Assembly: GCA_021151605.1 (NCBI GenBank)
Contig: JAGKWZ010000011.1
Coordinates: 11,243-75,242 of the forward strand
DNA length: 64,000 bases
Source of the DNA: Verrucomicrobiaceae bacterium
GTDB taxonomy: Bacteria; Verrucomicrobiota; Verrucomicrobiia; Verrucomicrobiales; Verrucomicrobiaceae
Reading direction: 5' to 3'
How positions within the stretch are numbered: position 1 is the first letter of the stretch; every line of letters begins with the position of its first letter. Both the position numbers and the translations under genes were made by a program. The notes beneath the pieces were generated by a model, which was given only the letters and a program-made list of their open reading frames with translations, searched no databases and was not told the origin of the DNA. Of the stretch, positions 18,373-28,855 are shown piece by piece.

Positions 18373-18607
18373 GGTGGGAGATAGTTTCAGAATAGCTGCT
18401 GACTGTCTAACTTGGACGCAAGTCTTGCCCTGAAAGACGGTTGTCGCTGAAAGTGTCAGCAAAAGCGATCGATGATGCCAGCCAGCCTCGTGGAGTCGCC
18501 TAGATGAATGAATAAATGCTCTGGACGATGAAGATGCGATCTGCAGTTCTGGCCGCTTGCGGTCTGTCACCAAGTCTGGTAACTCTGCAATCTGCGTCTC
18601 CTGCGAC
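18373..18607. other. Intergenic region upstream of the giant gene and tRNA
   Basis: No gene is supported here. The frame of the giant protein stays open upstream to 18573, but its text (Ser/His/Arg-rich) is unlike coding sequence. The region should hold the minus-strand promoter of the giant gene and the plus-strand promoter of the tRNA; no clear -35/-10 pair was picked out. Confidence 0.4.
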
Positions 18608-18691
18608 GCCGATGTGGTGAAATGGTAAACACAGCAGACTTAAAATCTGCTGGGATAACATCCCTTGCCGGTTCGAGTCCGGCCATCGGCA
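18608..18691 (+). tRNA. tRNA-Leu (anticodon UAA)
   Basis: A class II tRNA of 84 nt. The acceptor arms GCCGATG (18608-18614) and CATCGGC (18684-18690) pair perfectly, followed by discriminator A. The anticodon stem CAGACT/AATCTG encloses TAA, and a long variable arm (GGGATAACATCCC) and the T arm GCCGG-TTCGAGT-CCGGC are present. The long variable arm and UAA anticodon identify Leu. The 3' CCA is not encoded. Confidence 0.97.
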
Positions 18692-18694
18692 CTT

Positions 18695-18718
18695 CCTCAT
18701 AATCAATGAATTATGAGG
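18695..18718 (+). terminator. Hairpin after tRNA-Leu
   Basis: A perfect 9-bp stem CCTCATAAT/ATTATGAGG with a 6-nt loop begins 4 nt after the tRNA and is followed by a partly T-rich stretch (TCTTGTTCTC). It is positioned to end tRNA transcription, though the U-tract is weak. Confidence 0.6.
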
Positions 18719-18827
18719 TCTTGTTCTCGGGTTCCAGAAAGGCCTTCAAAGTAAGGTCGCTATTTCCAGACAGCAACAAAGCCAATTGCACTGTCACACC
18801 GGCTTATTCAGTAGATCGCACCGAATA

Positions 18828-19208
18828 TTAGTCCTGACAGCGTCGCGCCCAGAGAATGGAGATGATTTCTGAAAAGCCCGTCATCAAAGTGATGCACTCT
18901 GGAGGGAAGCCCCACGAACGAGGATTTGCCAAAGGCTCGTTAAGCAATTGAACAGCGCTCAATACGCCAAGGCAGTCCTCGCCCACCATGAATGGAACCG
19001 AAACTTGATAGCCCGTGTGTTGATGAATTTTTTGATCAATCTGTGGGCTAGCTTCCTTGCTGCGGTAAAGACCCACGTCAGCCTTGGCTTTGTGCTCCTC
19101 ACAAAGCTTTGGAATATCCTGGATCTGGCAATGCGTCTTTCCCATGATGCGACCCATACCGAAGCCGAAGTTCGTGTCAATCCGAGCATCTGGAAGCGCC
19201 CAGGCCAC
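18828..19208 (-). pseudogene. GAF-domain remnant
   Basis: A 126-codon minus-strand frame containing a GAF-like stretch: IDQKIHQHTGYQVSVPFMVGEDCLGVLSAVQLLN, the typical TGY-x-VPF-x-GVL-x-LLN run. The only starts are a GTG at 19208 inside protein-like sequence; the protein-like frame continues upstream to about 19300 (LEFEEEVAWALPDARID) before a TGA, with no ATG. It looks like a truncated signalling gene that has lost both its N-terminal part and its output domain. It could instead be a small intact GAF protein. Confidence 0.4.
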
Positions 19209-19331
19209 CTCTTCCTCGAATTCCAGATTTCTCCTCCGAGCATAATGTTCACGATTCAGCCCATCATGTAGATCGGGATTCCTTCTTTTCCTCTCGACTC
19301 ACCGGGTTTGCCGCTGCTTAAATCCGCGGCA

Positions 19332-20347
<1,016 letters not shown>

Positions 20348-20351
<4 letters not shown>

Positions 20352-22162
20352 ATCAGAAGCTTTCCCATTTCACCATCCTGATCTGCCTTTGGACGTCGTC
20401 CGCCCTGGCCCAGAAGACCATCACCAACGGCAACCTCACCAGCGATGGCGTGCGCGCTTTGGAGATCCGCAGTGTCTTTGATCCGATGCCGCCTTCGGGT
20501 TACGCGCCTCTGCGCATCGTGGCGACGAATGGGACCGATGCCGACATGCGCTGGGACTTTTCCTTCCTCTCGAAGACGCAGCAGTTCCGCCGCGAGAATG
20601 AGCACCGCAGTCGGCTCGCGCTACCCATGCCGGCGCACAGCACGCAGTCAGCGACCTTCCTCGCGCCGTTGTCGGTGCAGTATGGAGACACCAGCTCCGG
20701 CTACTGGAACAACAATCATCAGTTTCACATCACGCTGGATGGCACGGGGCTGGATCAGCGGAGCTTCCAGGAATATCACGAACGAGCCGATGAGTTCCCC
20801 GCCATCGCCATCAGCAAGGGGCTGGCGGATGCGAATCATTCGAAGCTCAAGGATGAGGTGGAGCGCCTCGGCACCGGCGGTAGCAAACGCGAGTTCTTCG
20901 GCAGCGTCTTTGCACCTGCGGATCTCCCGGAAGATTGGCGAGGCCTCAGCGGCTTTGATTTCCTCATGATCACCAGCGGCGAGTGGCAGGCGATGAAGCC
21001 CGGACAGCAGCTCGCAGTGATGCAGTGGGTGCGTTTTTATGGTGAGCTGCACATTTACGCCACAGCAGGCATCACACCCGCAGGTCTCGGTTTGCCATCG
21101 GGCTTTGATTTGGATCAAAAAGAGGTCTCGCTGGGGCTGATCAGGCTCATTCGCTGGGATGGCAAGTCGCTGGAAGCAGTCGCCACCGTCAGTCGCTACA
21201 AGGGTGTCGTGAGTCGTGCCGAAGACATCACCTCCGCCTACGCGGGACTCACCTCAGGCAGCATCCGCAAGCCGACCTGGGAGCTGCTGAACGCACTCGG
21301 AGCACGCAACTTTGCCTCCTGGCAGGTCGTGGCTTTCCTGGTCGTCTTTGGCATTCTCGTCGGGCCGGTGAATCTCTTCGTGCTCGCGCCCTCGGGGCGG
21401 CGGCATCGCTTGTTCATCACCACGCCGCTGCTGTCCGTCGGGGCGAGCGTGCTCATGGTGGGCATCATTTTGACTCAAGACGGCACGGGCGGCATCGGCG
21501 CACGACTCATCGCCATCGACCTCCAGCCAGAAGAAGCCGCAGCCTATGTCACGCAGGAGCAATCGAGCCGCACCGGCGTGCTGTTGGGCGGTGGCTTTGA
21601 AGTGAAGCAACCCGCGCTGATCGAGCCGCTCGCGCTGCCGGACACGCCCTGGGTAAAGCTGAAAAACAACAACAACTCCCAGCCCGCCCAACTCTCCCAG
21701 GAGGGCAATCTGCGTGGCGGCAATTACTTCCAAAGCCGCGCCGAGCAGGGTCAAATGCTGCGCTCCGTGATCTCCACGCGTGCTCGTTTGGAGATGAAAA
21801 ACGGTCTCGCTGTCGGTGCTGCCCCCGAGGTCATCTCTGCGCTTGGTTTCAGCATCGACGACCTCTTCTACGTGGATGAAAAAGGCACCGTCTGGCGTGC
21901 GAAAGGAACGCTCGCCACTGGCCAGCAGGTGAAGCTCAACCGGTCCGACAGCAGCACGCTGCGCACTAATCTCGAAGACCCGATCAAGCTCTCCGGCGGC
22001 CACACCGTCGGCCGCTTGAAGGACCTGATCAACGGAACCCTGCCTCGCAGCACCTTCTTCGCCATCGCCAAAGCCGCCCCCGGTTTCACCATCGACACGC
22101 TGACCTCCATTCGCTGGCAGCAGGATCGGGTGGTCGTGTTTGGAACGCTGGCGCAACCTTGA
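20348..22162 (+). CDS. Large membrane-anchored periplasmic protein in the MoxR-ABC operon
   Basis: A 604-residue protein with a signal peptide (about 1-21, ending SSALA-QK), a beta-rich extracytoplasmic domain (about 25-320), two transmembrane helices (about 327-350 and 358-380) and a second large domain to the C terminus. No catalytic motif was recognised. The position between the MoxR ATPase and an ABC ATPase, with overlaps at both ends, suggests a periplasmic sensor or substrate-engaging component of the same complex. Confidence 0.75.
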
Positions 22163-22173
22163 TCCCTTCACCT

Positions 22174-23205
22174 ATGTCCGCCGCCGAACTCGATCTCTCC
22201 CAGCCTGCCATCGTCGTGGAGGATCTGCGGCGCAGCTTTGGCGCGCTGAAGGCGGTGGATGGCGTCTCCTTCAGCATCAATCACGGCAGCGTCGTCGGCT
22301 TCGTCGGCGCAAATGGCGCGGGCAAAACGACCACGATGCGCATCCTCGCCACGCTGGATCACCCGAGCAGCGGCATCGCCAAGGTCGGCGGGCACAATGT
22401 CGTGCATTATCCCGCGAAGGTACGCCGACTGCTCGGGTGGATGCCGGACAGCTTCGGCACTTACGAGCACATGACTGTGCTGGAGTATCTGGACTTCTAC
22501 GCACGCGCACTCGGCTACAAAGGCGCGGAACGCGTGCAGCGCATCCAAGAGGTGATGGACTTCACTGATCTCACACCGCTGGCGGATCGCCTGAGCAACA
22601 AGATGTCCAAAGGCCAGACGCAGCGCCTCTGCCTGGGTCGCGCTCTTTTGCATGACCCGCAGATTTTGATCATGGATGAGCCAGCGGCGGGTCTCGATCC
22701 GAAGGCGCGAGTGGAGCTGAAGCGCCTCATCCGCATCCTTGCCGATGAGGGAAAGACCATCCTCATCAGCTCCCACATCCTCAGCGAACTCGGCGAGATG
22801 TGCGACACGCTGCTCTTCATCGACAAAGGCCGCATCGTGCATCACGGCGATGCCGAGTCCATGACCCGCACCAGCGCCACGCCTGAGACGCTGGTGAATG
22901 TGCAGATCTCCGGCGAGCCTGCCAAACTCATCGAATGGGCGCTCACCGCACCGCTGGTGAAGGTCGTCGATGAAACGAAACGCGGTGCCCGACTCCGCAT
23001 CGAGTCCACCGACGAAGCCGTGCTCGCCGGCACGCTGAAACGCATGATCATCGACGGATTGCTCGTCACCGATTTCCACCGCGAAGAGCGCCGGCTCGAA
23101 GATGCCTTCATCGACATGCTCGGCCAGATTGACAAAGGCAGCTTCAAAGGCGAGACGGCGGGGAATGTCACGCCGCAAATACCCCCGCCGCTGCCTCCGC
23201 AGTAA
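22174..23205 (+). CDS. ABC transporter ATP-binding protein (CcmA/NosF-like)
   Basis: A 343-residue cytosolic ATPase. Walker A is GANGAGKT (45-52), the signature is the variant MSKGQ instead of LSGGQ, and Walker B is ILIMDEPAAGLD with the switch region SSHILSEL. A C-terminal extension of about 100 residues (LVNVQISGEPAKLI onward) matches the DUF4162-like tail of ABC-2 ATPases. It lacks an adjacent permease; the three orphan ABC-2 permeases at 3599-7964 are the obvious partners. ATG 22174 is chosen; a TTG at 22159 overlaps the previous stop. Confidence 0.93.
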   Translation: MSAAELDLSQPAIVVEDLRRSFGALKAVDGVSFSINHGSVVGFVGANGAGKTTTMRILATLDHPSSGIAKVGGHNVVHYPAKVRRLLGWMPDSFGTYEHMTVLEYLDFYARALGYKGAERVQRIQEVMDFTDLTPLADRLSNKMSKGQTQRLCLGRALLHDPQILIMDEPAAGLDPKARVELKRLIRILADEGKTILISSHILSELGEMCDTLLFIDKGRIVHHGDAESMTRTSATPETLVNVQISGEPAKLIEWALTAPLVKVVDETKRGARLRIESTDEAVLAGTLKRMIIDGLLVTDFHREERRLEDAFIDMLGQIDKGSFKGETAGNVTPQIPPPLPPQ

Positions 23206-23227
23206 TCGGAGGGCGCGTGGATTGGAG

Positions 23228-23349
23228 AGTGGTCCGCACAGTCCTCTGTGCGGCACGAAGGCCGAGGCGTCACCTTCCACACGACCTCTTGGGATCACCG
23301 GCATACTTTGGAGTGCGCTCGTTCCGCACAAGGGACTGTGCGGACCACT
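23228..23349. repeat. Long imperfect inverted repeat with self-palindromic arms (MITE/REP-like)
   Basis: The left arm 23228-23258 pairs with the right arm 23319-23349 over about 31 bp with few mismatches; the outer 17 bp (AGTGGTCCGCACAGTCC) are perfect. Each arm is also palindromic on its own (CCGCACAG-TCCT-CTGTGCGG on the left, CCGCACA/TGTGCGG on the right). The spacer is about 60 bp. The element fills the gap between the ABC ATPase gene and the outer membrane protein gene and is read open in the latter's frame. Confidence 0.85.
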
Positions 23350-23365
23350 TTGCTATCGCGCTCTC

Positions 23366-25435
23366 GTGGCGCTGCTTTTGATCTCCTGCCTCACCTTTGC
23401 CCAGGTGCCGGAGCAAACCGTGCGTGAAGGCGCACTCACCGTTCAGGTCCAGGGCGGTGAACCCACCCAGTGGGACACTTTGCAAACCATGCTGAAGGAC
23501 CAGCTCACGCTCTCCGGCGTGAAGACGGCGACCGAACCGCTGGCGGATGACCTGGCCTTCTTCACGCGGCAGCATTACATCCGCGAGGGCTGGCCGGAAG
23601 CGGAGGTGCGCTGGGAAATCAAAGAGGGCGTCATCATGATCACGGTGCAAAGCGGGCCGCAGACGCGAGTGGGCAACGTGACCTGGAAGGGCGACACCGC
23701 CATCCTGCCGCAGGAAGAGATGCGGAAGTTCCTCATGCGGCCGAGCATCGAAAAAGACGGCGCGGACAAGCAGAACCCCGTCTGGGTCGGTGGCGATCTG
23801 AACACGGGCGCCGGGCTCGTGCAGCGCCGTTTGCGTGCGGAAGGTTATTTGAATGCCGAAACCACGCTGGTTCCCGCCGCCGGGCTCGATCCCGAAGGTC
23901 GGCGGGACCTTTCGCTGGAGGTCAAAGCCGGGCCGCAGTTCCAGTTTGGCAAAGTCAGCTTCAGCGGAGCGCCTCGGGAGCTGGAAAAGCGAGCGCAGGA
24001 GATCCTCGCCACCGTGAATGGCGGCCCCTTCAATGAAGCCCGCGTGCAGCAGATCGAAAACCAGCTCACTGGCCTGGCGCAGGAGTCCGGCTGGCTGGAT
24101 GCCCAGACACTCGGCGACTACGAGCTCGGCAAACAAGGCGGCACCGTGGATGTGGAGCTGACTTTGCTCCCCGGGCCGAGGTATCGCGTGCGGCAGGTGG
24201 AGCCCAATCCAGGCTTCAGCAAAGGCTCCCAACGCGTGATCAAGGCCGGCTTCCGCGAGCTGGAAGGTCGCTTTTACTCGGCCGACGATCTCGACCTCGT
24301 CTTCCGCCGGGCTTTGGACACGAGCATGTTTGCCCGGCTGGATGTGGACCCCGTGAAGGTGCCGGATGCCAAGCCGCTGCCGGTGAACGTCAAACGCGGC
24401 CCCGACTTGGCGAATGCACCCGCGGCTGATCTGCTCATCGCTGGCGAAGAGACGAAGCCAAAGACGCTCGGCTTTGAGCTCGGCTTTGATACCTTCCTCG
24501 GGCCGCAGTTTGGCGTGACGTGGAAGAACACGAACCTCTACGACACCGGCAATACCCTCGCCGCCGATCTGAGCTGGAGCACCGCCGGGCCGCTGGGCTC
24601 CGTGAGCATCAAAGATCCCGCTTTCATGAACTCCACCTACGCCGCCAGCGCCCGACTGGCGGTGGAGAGCTTCGATCTCTTCGAGTATGCCCGCTACGGC
24701 ACCAGCCTGAATCTGGAACTGGCCCGCCGAGTGAGCCGAACCTTTAGTTATAGCTTCTTTGGCGGCCTCTCGATCAACACCGTGAACACCGATGTGCTCA
24801 GCGAAGAGGAGATCGGCCCCGATCTCTACACGCTGGCCTTCGTTGGCATGAACTTCCTGCTCGATCACCGCGACAACGCCGTGCTGCCGAAGAAGGGCTG
24901 GTTCTTCAATGCCCGCATCGAGACCACGCTGGATGCCATGGGCTCCGGCGTGAGCTACCTGCGCACCGATCTGCGCGGAGCCTGGTATCAGCCGATCACG
25001 AAGAAGTTCCGCTTCGCCGCCGGGGGAGCTTTGCTCAATATCCAGGGCGCGCCCGCCGAGGACATCCCCATCGATTCCCGCGTCTTTAACGGCGGCCCAA
25101 ACAGCGTCCGAGCCTTCGCCGAACGCGAACTCGGGCCGCTCACGCAAGGCGGCACCCCACTTGGCGGCACGTCGGCATTGATCACGAGCGCCGAGTTCAG
25201 CTACGAGATCTACAACAACCTCGAATTCGCCGTCTTCACCGACATCGGCAGTCTCGGACGTGGCAATAACAGCAGCGCCTTCAGCTACAGCAGCGACTTC
25301 CGCACCGCCGTGGGCGCAGGTTTGCGCTACCATCTACCCTTTGGCCCCATCCGCATCGACTACGGTCACAACGTGTCCGCCAGAGAAGGTGAAGGCAGTG
25401 GTATGCTGCACATCACCGTCGGGTTTGCGTTTTAA
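23366..25435 (+). CDS. BamA/TamA (Omp85) family outer membrane protein
   Basis: A protein of about 689 residues: signal peptide (LLLISCLTFAQ), several POTRA-like repeats (about residues 20-350, each with a G-x(2)-F/Y-x-V-G pattern such as FQFGKVSFSG and YRVRQVEPN), and a C-terminal Omp85 beta-barrel ending in an aromatic residue (ITVGFAF). The barrel holds the conserved NGGPNSVRAFAERELGP segment (VRGF/Y-like L6 motif). It probably inserts or translocates outer membrane proteins. The start is uncertain: GTG 23366 is the first usable codon after the inverted repeat, but it leaves no basic residue before the hydrophobic core. The open frame extends upstream through the repeat. Confidence 0.88.
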   Translation: MALLLISCLTFAQVPEQTVREGALTVQVQGGEPTQWDTLQTMLKDQLTLSGVKTATEPLADDLAFFTRQHYIREGWPEAEVRWEIKEGVIMITVQSGPQTRVGNVTWKGDTAILPQEEMRKFLMRPSIEKDGADKQNPVWVGGDLNTGAGLVQRRLRAEGYLNAETTLVPAAGLDPEGRRDLSLEVKAGPQFQFGKVSFSGAPRELEKRAQEILATVNGGPFNEARVQQIENQLTGLAQESGWLDAQTLGDYELGKQGGTVDVELTLLPGPRYRVRQVEPNPGFSKGSQRVIKAGFRELEGRFYSADDLDLVFRRALDTSMFARLDVDPVKVPDAKPLPVNVKRGPDLANAPAADLLIAGEETKPKTLGFELGFDTFLGPQFGVTWKNTNLYDTGNTLAADLSWSTAGPLGSVSIKDPAFMNSTYAASARLAVESFDLFEYARYGTSLNLELARRVSRTFSYSFFGGLSINTVNTDVLSEEEIGPDLYTLAFVGMNFLLDHRDNAVLPKKGWFFNARIETTLDAMGSGVSYLRTDLRGAWYQPITKKFRFAAGGALLNIQGAPAEDIPIDSRVFNGGPNSVRAFAERELGPLTQGGTPLGGTSALITSAEFSYEIYNNLEFAVFTDIGSLGRGNNSSAFSYSSDFRTAVGAGLRYHLPFGPIRIDYGHNVSAREGEGSGMLHITVGFAF

Positions 25436-25438
25436 ATC

Positions 25439-26104
25439 ATGCGCGGTCGGCTCTCCAGACTCAGTTGCCTCCTGCTGCTGGTGAACTCATCGAGTTGGGC
25501 ACATCCTTCGGACATCAGCTACCTGCGTGTGAAGGCGGAGCGGCAGCGCGTGGAAATGCGGTTCACGTTTAATCTGGTGATGCTGTCTCGTTTCGTCGGC
25601 AGCCTGGATACGAATGCCGACCGACACATCGACAAGGCGGAACTGGAGGCGATTACTCCAGAGCTGTTGGGATTTCTCGGGCAAAAGATTCAGGTCGAGG
25701 TGAATGGCAAAAAGGCCACCCTGGGCGTCGCGAGGCAGCTGGAGTGCGTTTGGCCTGTCAGCGATGGCATGATGCGCGTGGCGGAGGCGGACTATCCGGT
25801 GCGGTATGTGGACATCGCGTTCACGCAAGAGGTCTCGCCTGTGCTGGCGGACTTGTGGCTGGGCTTTGAGCTGTGGGAGCAAACCGGGCCGCTGGGGACG
25901 ATCGAAGCGACCTATGAGCAAGATGAGCTTCGCACCCAGGTGCCTTTCAGTGCCGGTGAGCCGGATTACCTGTATGACACCGGCTTTGCGGTGGAGTCCG
26001 TGTTTCAGGAGCCAGCGAAGTCGCCTGACTGGCGTCCATGGGCGATTGGCGTGGCGTTCTGCTTCCTGACTCTGATGGCTTGGCGCTTCCTGAAACGGCG
26101 CTGA
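25439..26104 (+). CDS. Secreted, membrane-anchored EF-hand protein
   Basis: A 221-residue protein. It has a signal peptide (to about residue 20, SSSWA-HPSD), then HPSDISYLRVKAE, which resembles the periplasmic N-terminal region of HupE/UreJ-like membrane proteins. One EF-hand loop, DTNADRHIDKAEL, lies near residue 58, and there is a single C-terminal transmembrane helix (about 199-216) followed by a basic tail. It follows the outer membrane protein gene by 3 bp, so is probably cotranscribed. Function unknown; calcium binding is inferred from the EF-hand only. Confidence 0.7.
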   Translation: MRGRLSRLSCLLLLVNSSSWAHPSDISYLRVKAERQRVEMRFTFNLVMLSRFVGSLDTNADRHIDKAELEAITPELLGFLGQKIQVEVNGKKATLGVARQLECVWPVSDGMMRVAEADYPVRYVDIAFTQEVSPVLADLWLGFELWEQTGPLGTIEATYEQDELRTQVPFSAGEPDYLYDTGFAVESVFQEPAKSPDWRPWAIGVAFCFLTLMAWRFLKRR

Positions 26105-26113
26105 ATCAAACTC

Positions 26114-26842
26114 ATGGGCTACCATCTCGCTGGCTTCATCAATTCGGTCATCTTTTTGCTGACCTTGGGCGGATTGTGGGAGCAGTTGCGGATCGTTTGG
26201 CATCGCAAACAGCAGGTGCTGGATGGGCGCTTGCAGGATGGAACGACGGCGGTGCTGTCACTGAACCAGTTCGTCAGCAGCTACCTGGCGTTCTTTTCCT
26301 TCTTCCTCTATGGTGCCTGTCTGGAGCGGTTCAATCACTACCTCGTTTGGACGCGATTGGCGGCATCACTGCTCTCTTTGGCCGTGCTTTGGGAGATCAT
26401 GCGTGCCAGACGTGATCGACTTTCGACGATGAGCTTTGCTCTGTGCACGGCGGTGTTCTTTGGGTTGCCTAGCGTGTTGATGATCAATGCTGAAGCCATG
26501 GTGTGGTGTCGCAGCCTTTCGCAGGCGCTGATCGTGGTGGCGACGGTCATTCTGGCCCAGGGCTACACGCATCAGATCCTGCTGATCCGCCGTTCCGGAC
26601 GCACCGGTGCGGTGTCGATCCGAATGCATCAGTTCTTCCTGCTGAAAGATATCTCGACAGTGGTCTTTGCCATCTCGATGGGCCTCCGCAATGGCTGGCC
26701 ACTGCTGCTTCTTTCCACCGTCAGCGGCCTGACAAAAGTGGGCACGCTGTGGCACTTCCGTTGGGCGAGATTAAGCCTGCTGGCGCAACAACGACGGAGG
26801 TTATCCAGCGATGAGCCGCCTGAAATCGTCGTCAGTTCTTAA
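26114..26842 (+). CDS. Polytopic membrane protein, function unknown
   Basis: A 242-residue protein with about seven hydrophobic helices and a polar, basic C-terminal tail. The N-terminal half has short repeated helix pairs; I could not identify a PQ-loop or other signature with confidence. It is 9 bp after the EF-hand protein gene on the same strand, suggesting one unit with it. The stop codon falls in the loop of an 11-bp inverted repeat. Confidence 0.7.
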   Translation: MGYHLAGFINSVIFLLTLGGLWEQLRIVWHRKQQVLDGRLQDGTTAVLSLNQFVSSYLAFFSFFLYGACLERFNHYLVWTRLAASLLSLAVLWEIMRARRDRLSTMSFALCTAVFFGLPSVLMINAEAMVWCRSLSQALIVVATVILAQGYTHQILLIRRSGRTGAVSIRMHQFFLLKDISTVVFAISMGLRNGWPLLLLSTVSGLTKVGTLWHFRWARLSLLAQQRRRLSSDEPPEIVVSS

Positions 26843-26856
26843 CGGCGATTTCAGGC
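26818..26856. terminator. Bidirectional stem-loop between convergent genes
   Basis: Perfect 11-bp arms GCCTGAAATCG (26818-26828) and CGATTTCAGGC (26846-26856) with a 17-nt loop. The structure covers the end of the plus-strand membrane-protein gene and lies 16 bp from the end of the minus-strand sulfite reductase gene. It could stop transcription from both sides, although flanking T-runs are short. Confidence 0.6.
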
Positions 26857-26872
26857 ATCAAAAGAGAGGCGA

Positions 26873-28663
26873 CTACTCCGCAGCAGCCACCTTTTCACCG
26901 GCGAGCTTGGTAGCGCGTTCGGCGAGTTCGATGTGGAATTGCTCGGGCGTTGGCTCGGCACCCTTCGTGCGAGTGCGGCCGAACCAGTCGGCGAAGATTT
27001 CGCCGGGCTGACGCTCGGCTTTGAAGGCTTCGAGCAGTTCGCGAACCTTGGCTGGGACATCGTCACCGAGCACGCTCTTGTATTCCAAACCGGCGAGACG
27101 ATTCCCGCGGATGCTGCCGCCGACGAACATGGCGTACTTGTTTGGTGCGCGGCCCACGAAGCCAATGTCGGCATTGTAGGGGCGGCCACAGCCGTTCGGG
27201 CAGCCAGTCATGCGGAATAGGATGGGTTCGTCTTCGAGACCGAGCTCACGGAGGGTGGCGTCGATCTTGTCCATGAAGCCAGGGAGGGCGCGCTCGGACT
27301 CGCTGAGAGCGAGGCCGCAGGTCGGCAGGGCGACGCAGGCGTGGGCGACCTTGCGGGCGCGGGTCATGCCATCGGCATGGACGACGCCGTGCTTGGCGAG
27401 GATGGCATCGACCTTGGCTTTGTCGGCTGGATCGATGTCAGCGAGGATCAGATTCGTGTTTGGCGTGACGATGATCGGGCATTTCACCGTCTCGGCGATC
27501 TCGCGGAAACAGGCGCGGTATTGCGGGCCGCCTTCGCGATCCACGATACGGCCCATGCTGACAAAGACGGCGCAGTAGAGCTTTCCGTCGCCCTGCTCAT
27601 GCCAGCCGAGGTTGTCTTCGACAGTGTCAAAGACGAGTTCCTTTGGCGGGAAGGTCTCGATGCCGGGCAGGCGGCGCACGACTTCAGCGCGGAAGCCGTC
27701 GAGGCCCATGGTCTGCACGGTGTATTTCATGCGGGCGTTTTTGCGCTCGACGCGGTTGCCGTGGTCACGCTGCGTGGTGACGATGGCCTCGACGGCATCG
27801 ACGACGTTGGCTCGCTTGGCATAAAGCAGAGGCTGGCCGAGGAAAGGCCGCGTGCTGAGCTGGCCGTGACTCATGCCAAAGCCGCCGCCGACGGTGAGGG
27901 TGTAACCTTCGACTTCGCCATTCACGACATGTGGCACGAGGCCGAGATCCTGGGAGTAGATGTCGGCGTCATTGAGCGGTTGGATGGCCACGCCGATTTT
28001 GAATTTGCGGGGCAGATAGACTTTGCCGTAGATCGGATCTTCGCCTTCAGCGGCCTTCGTGGCTTCACGGACGGCGGGATTGACCTCGGGGTCTTTGATC
28101 CACTCGGGATCGATCTTTTCGCCGTCGAGCCAGATGTCGGCATAGGCGGTGGAGCGCCAGAGGAAGCGCTGGCTGATCTCTTCCGTGAGCTTCTGGGTGT
28201 CAGCGTGTACGGCGTCCTTGATCGGAGCAGCTGGGCCCATGGTGTTGCGCACCACGTCACCGCAGGCACCCATGGTGCTGAGGCCGCTGTGGCAGACATT
28301 GTGGATGACTTCCTTCAGGCCGCCTTTGAGCACTCCGTGGAGCTGGATGCCCTGGCGGTTGGTGAGGCGCATGTTGCCGCAGGCTTTCGTGCAAAGGTCG
28401 TCATGGATGAGCCACTGTGCAGAGGAGATACGACCGCCGGGCATCTTGCTGCGGATCATGAAGCTCCAGGCTTTTTCGAGCTTGGCCTTGCTGCGTTCGG
28501 CACGCACATCGCGGTCATCCTGCTGATAGGAGCCATGATGTTTCAGGAGAATGTTCATGTCCTCCGTGATGTTTGGGGTGCTGGTGTCAGCGAATTGCTC
28601 AGCGAGCTGGCCACGGAGGCCGGCTGAGGCTAGTTTGATGTCTTCAACGGAGGCTTTGCTCAT
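26873..28663 (-). CDS. cysI: Assimilatory sulfite reductase hemoprotein (siroheme/4Fe-4S)
   Basis: A 596-residue siroheme enzyme. The four cluster/siroheme ligands are visible as Cys443 and Cys449 (CVALPTC) and Cys488 and Cys492 (TGCPNGCGRPY), the Cx5C...Cx3C pattern of sulfite and nitrite reductases. The duplicated ferredoxin-like halves and GACGD region near residue 130 agree. It reduces sulfite to sulfide for cysteine synthesis. No CysJ flavoprotein or other cys genes are adjacent, so it may use ferredoxin. A ferredoxin-nitrite reductase is possible but less likely by overall text. Confidence 0.92.
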   Translation of the reverse strand: MSKASVEDIKLASAGLRGQLAEQFADTSTPNITEDMNILLKHHGSYQQDDRDVRAERSKAKLEKAWSFMIRSKMPGGRISSAQWLIHDDLCTKACGNMRLTNRQGIQLHGVLKGGLKEVIHNVCHSGLSTMGACGDVVRNTMGPAAPIKDAVHADTQKLTEEISQRFLWRSTAYADIWLDGEKIDPEWIKDPEVNPAVREATKAAEGEDPIYGKVYLPRKFKIGVAIQPLNDADIYSQDLGLVPHVVNGEVEGYTLTVGGGFGMSHGQLSTRPFLGQPLLYAKRANVVDAVEAIVTTQRDHGNRVERKNARMKYTVQTMGLDGFRAEVVRRLPGIETFPPKELVFDTVEDNLGWHEQGDGKLYCAVFVSMGRIVDREGGPQYRACFREIAETVKCPIIVTPNTNLILADIDPADKAKVDAILAKHGVVHADGMTRARKVAHACVALPTCGLALSESERALPGFMDKIDATLRELGLEDEPILFRMTGCPNGCGRPYNADIGFVGRAPNKYAMFVGGSIRGNRLAGLEYKSVLGDDVPAKVRELLEAFKAERQPGEIFADWFGRTRTKGAEPTPEQFHIELAERATKLAGEKVAAAE

Positions 28664-28855
28664 GTCTGGGGGATAAAAAGGGCCTTCGAGATTCGTCGAT
28701 CCTCCTGGGAAAGCAAGCCAGGAGGCAAGTGAATTATATTATTGTCGATGGGAAAAGTCTAGATTCCAGCGAGCTTGGATGGAAATTATAAATAATATTG
28801 TTTATTGCTTATAATTTTTTGAAATTTACAGGCGCTGGGCTAAAATTTCACAGTT
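28664..28855. promoter_or_regulatory. AT-rich divergent promoter region
   Basis: A 192-bp gap between cysI (minus) and the small coiled-coil protein gene (plus). It is sharply more AT-rich than the surroundings. A TATAAT at 28810-28815 could be a -10 box for the plus-strand gene, but no good -35 element lies 17 bp upstream. Several overlapping AT-rich hexamers could serve cysI. Confidence 0.4.

Noticed and set aside
18500..18706. Minus-strand 68-residue ORF over the tRNA
   Set aside because: It contains the antisense of the complete tRNA-Leu, so its open frame is accidental.
23270..25333. 687-residue minus-strand frame
   Set aside because: It is antisense to the POTRA and barrel coding region of the Omp85 protein and shows no recognisable domain.
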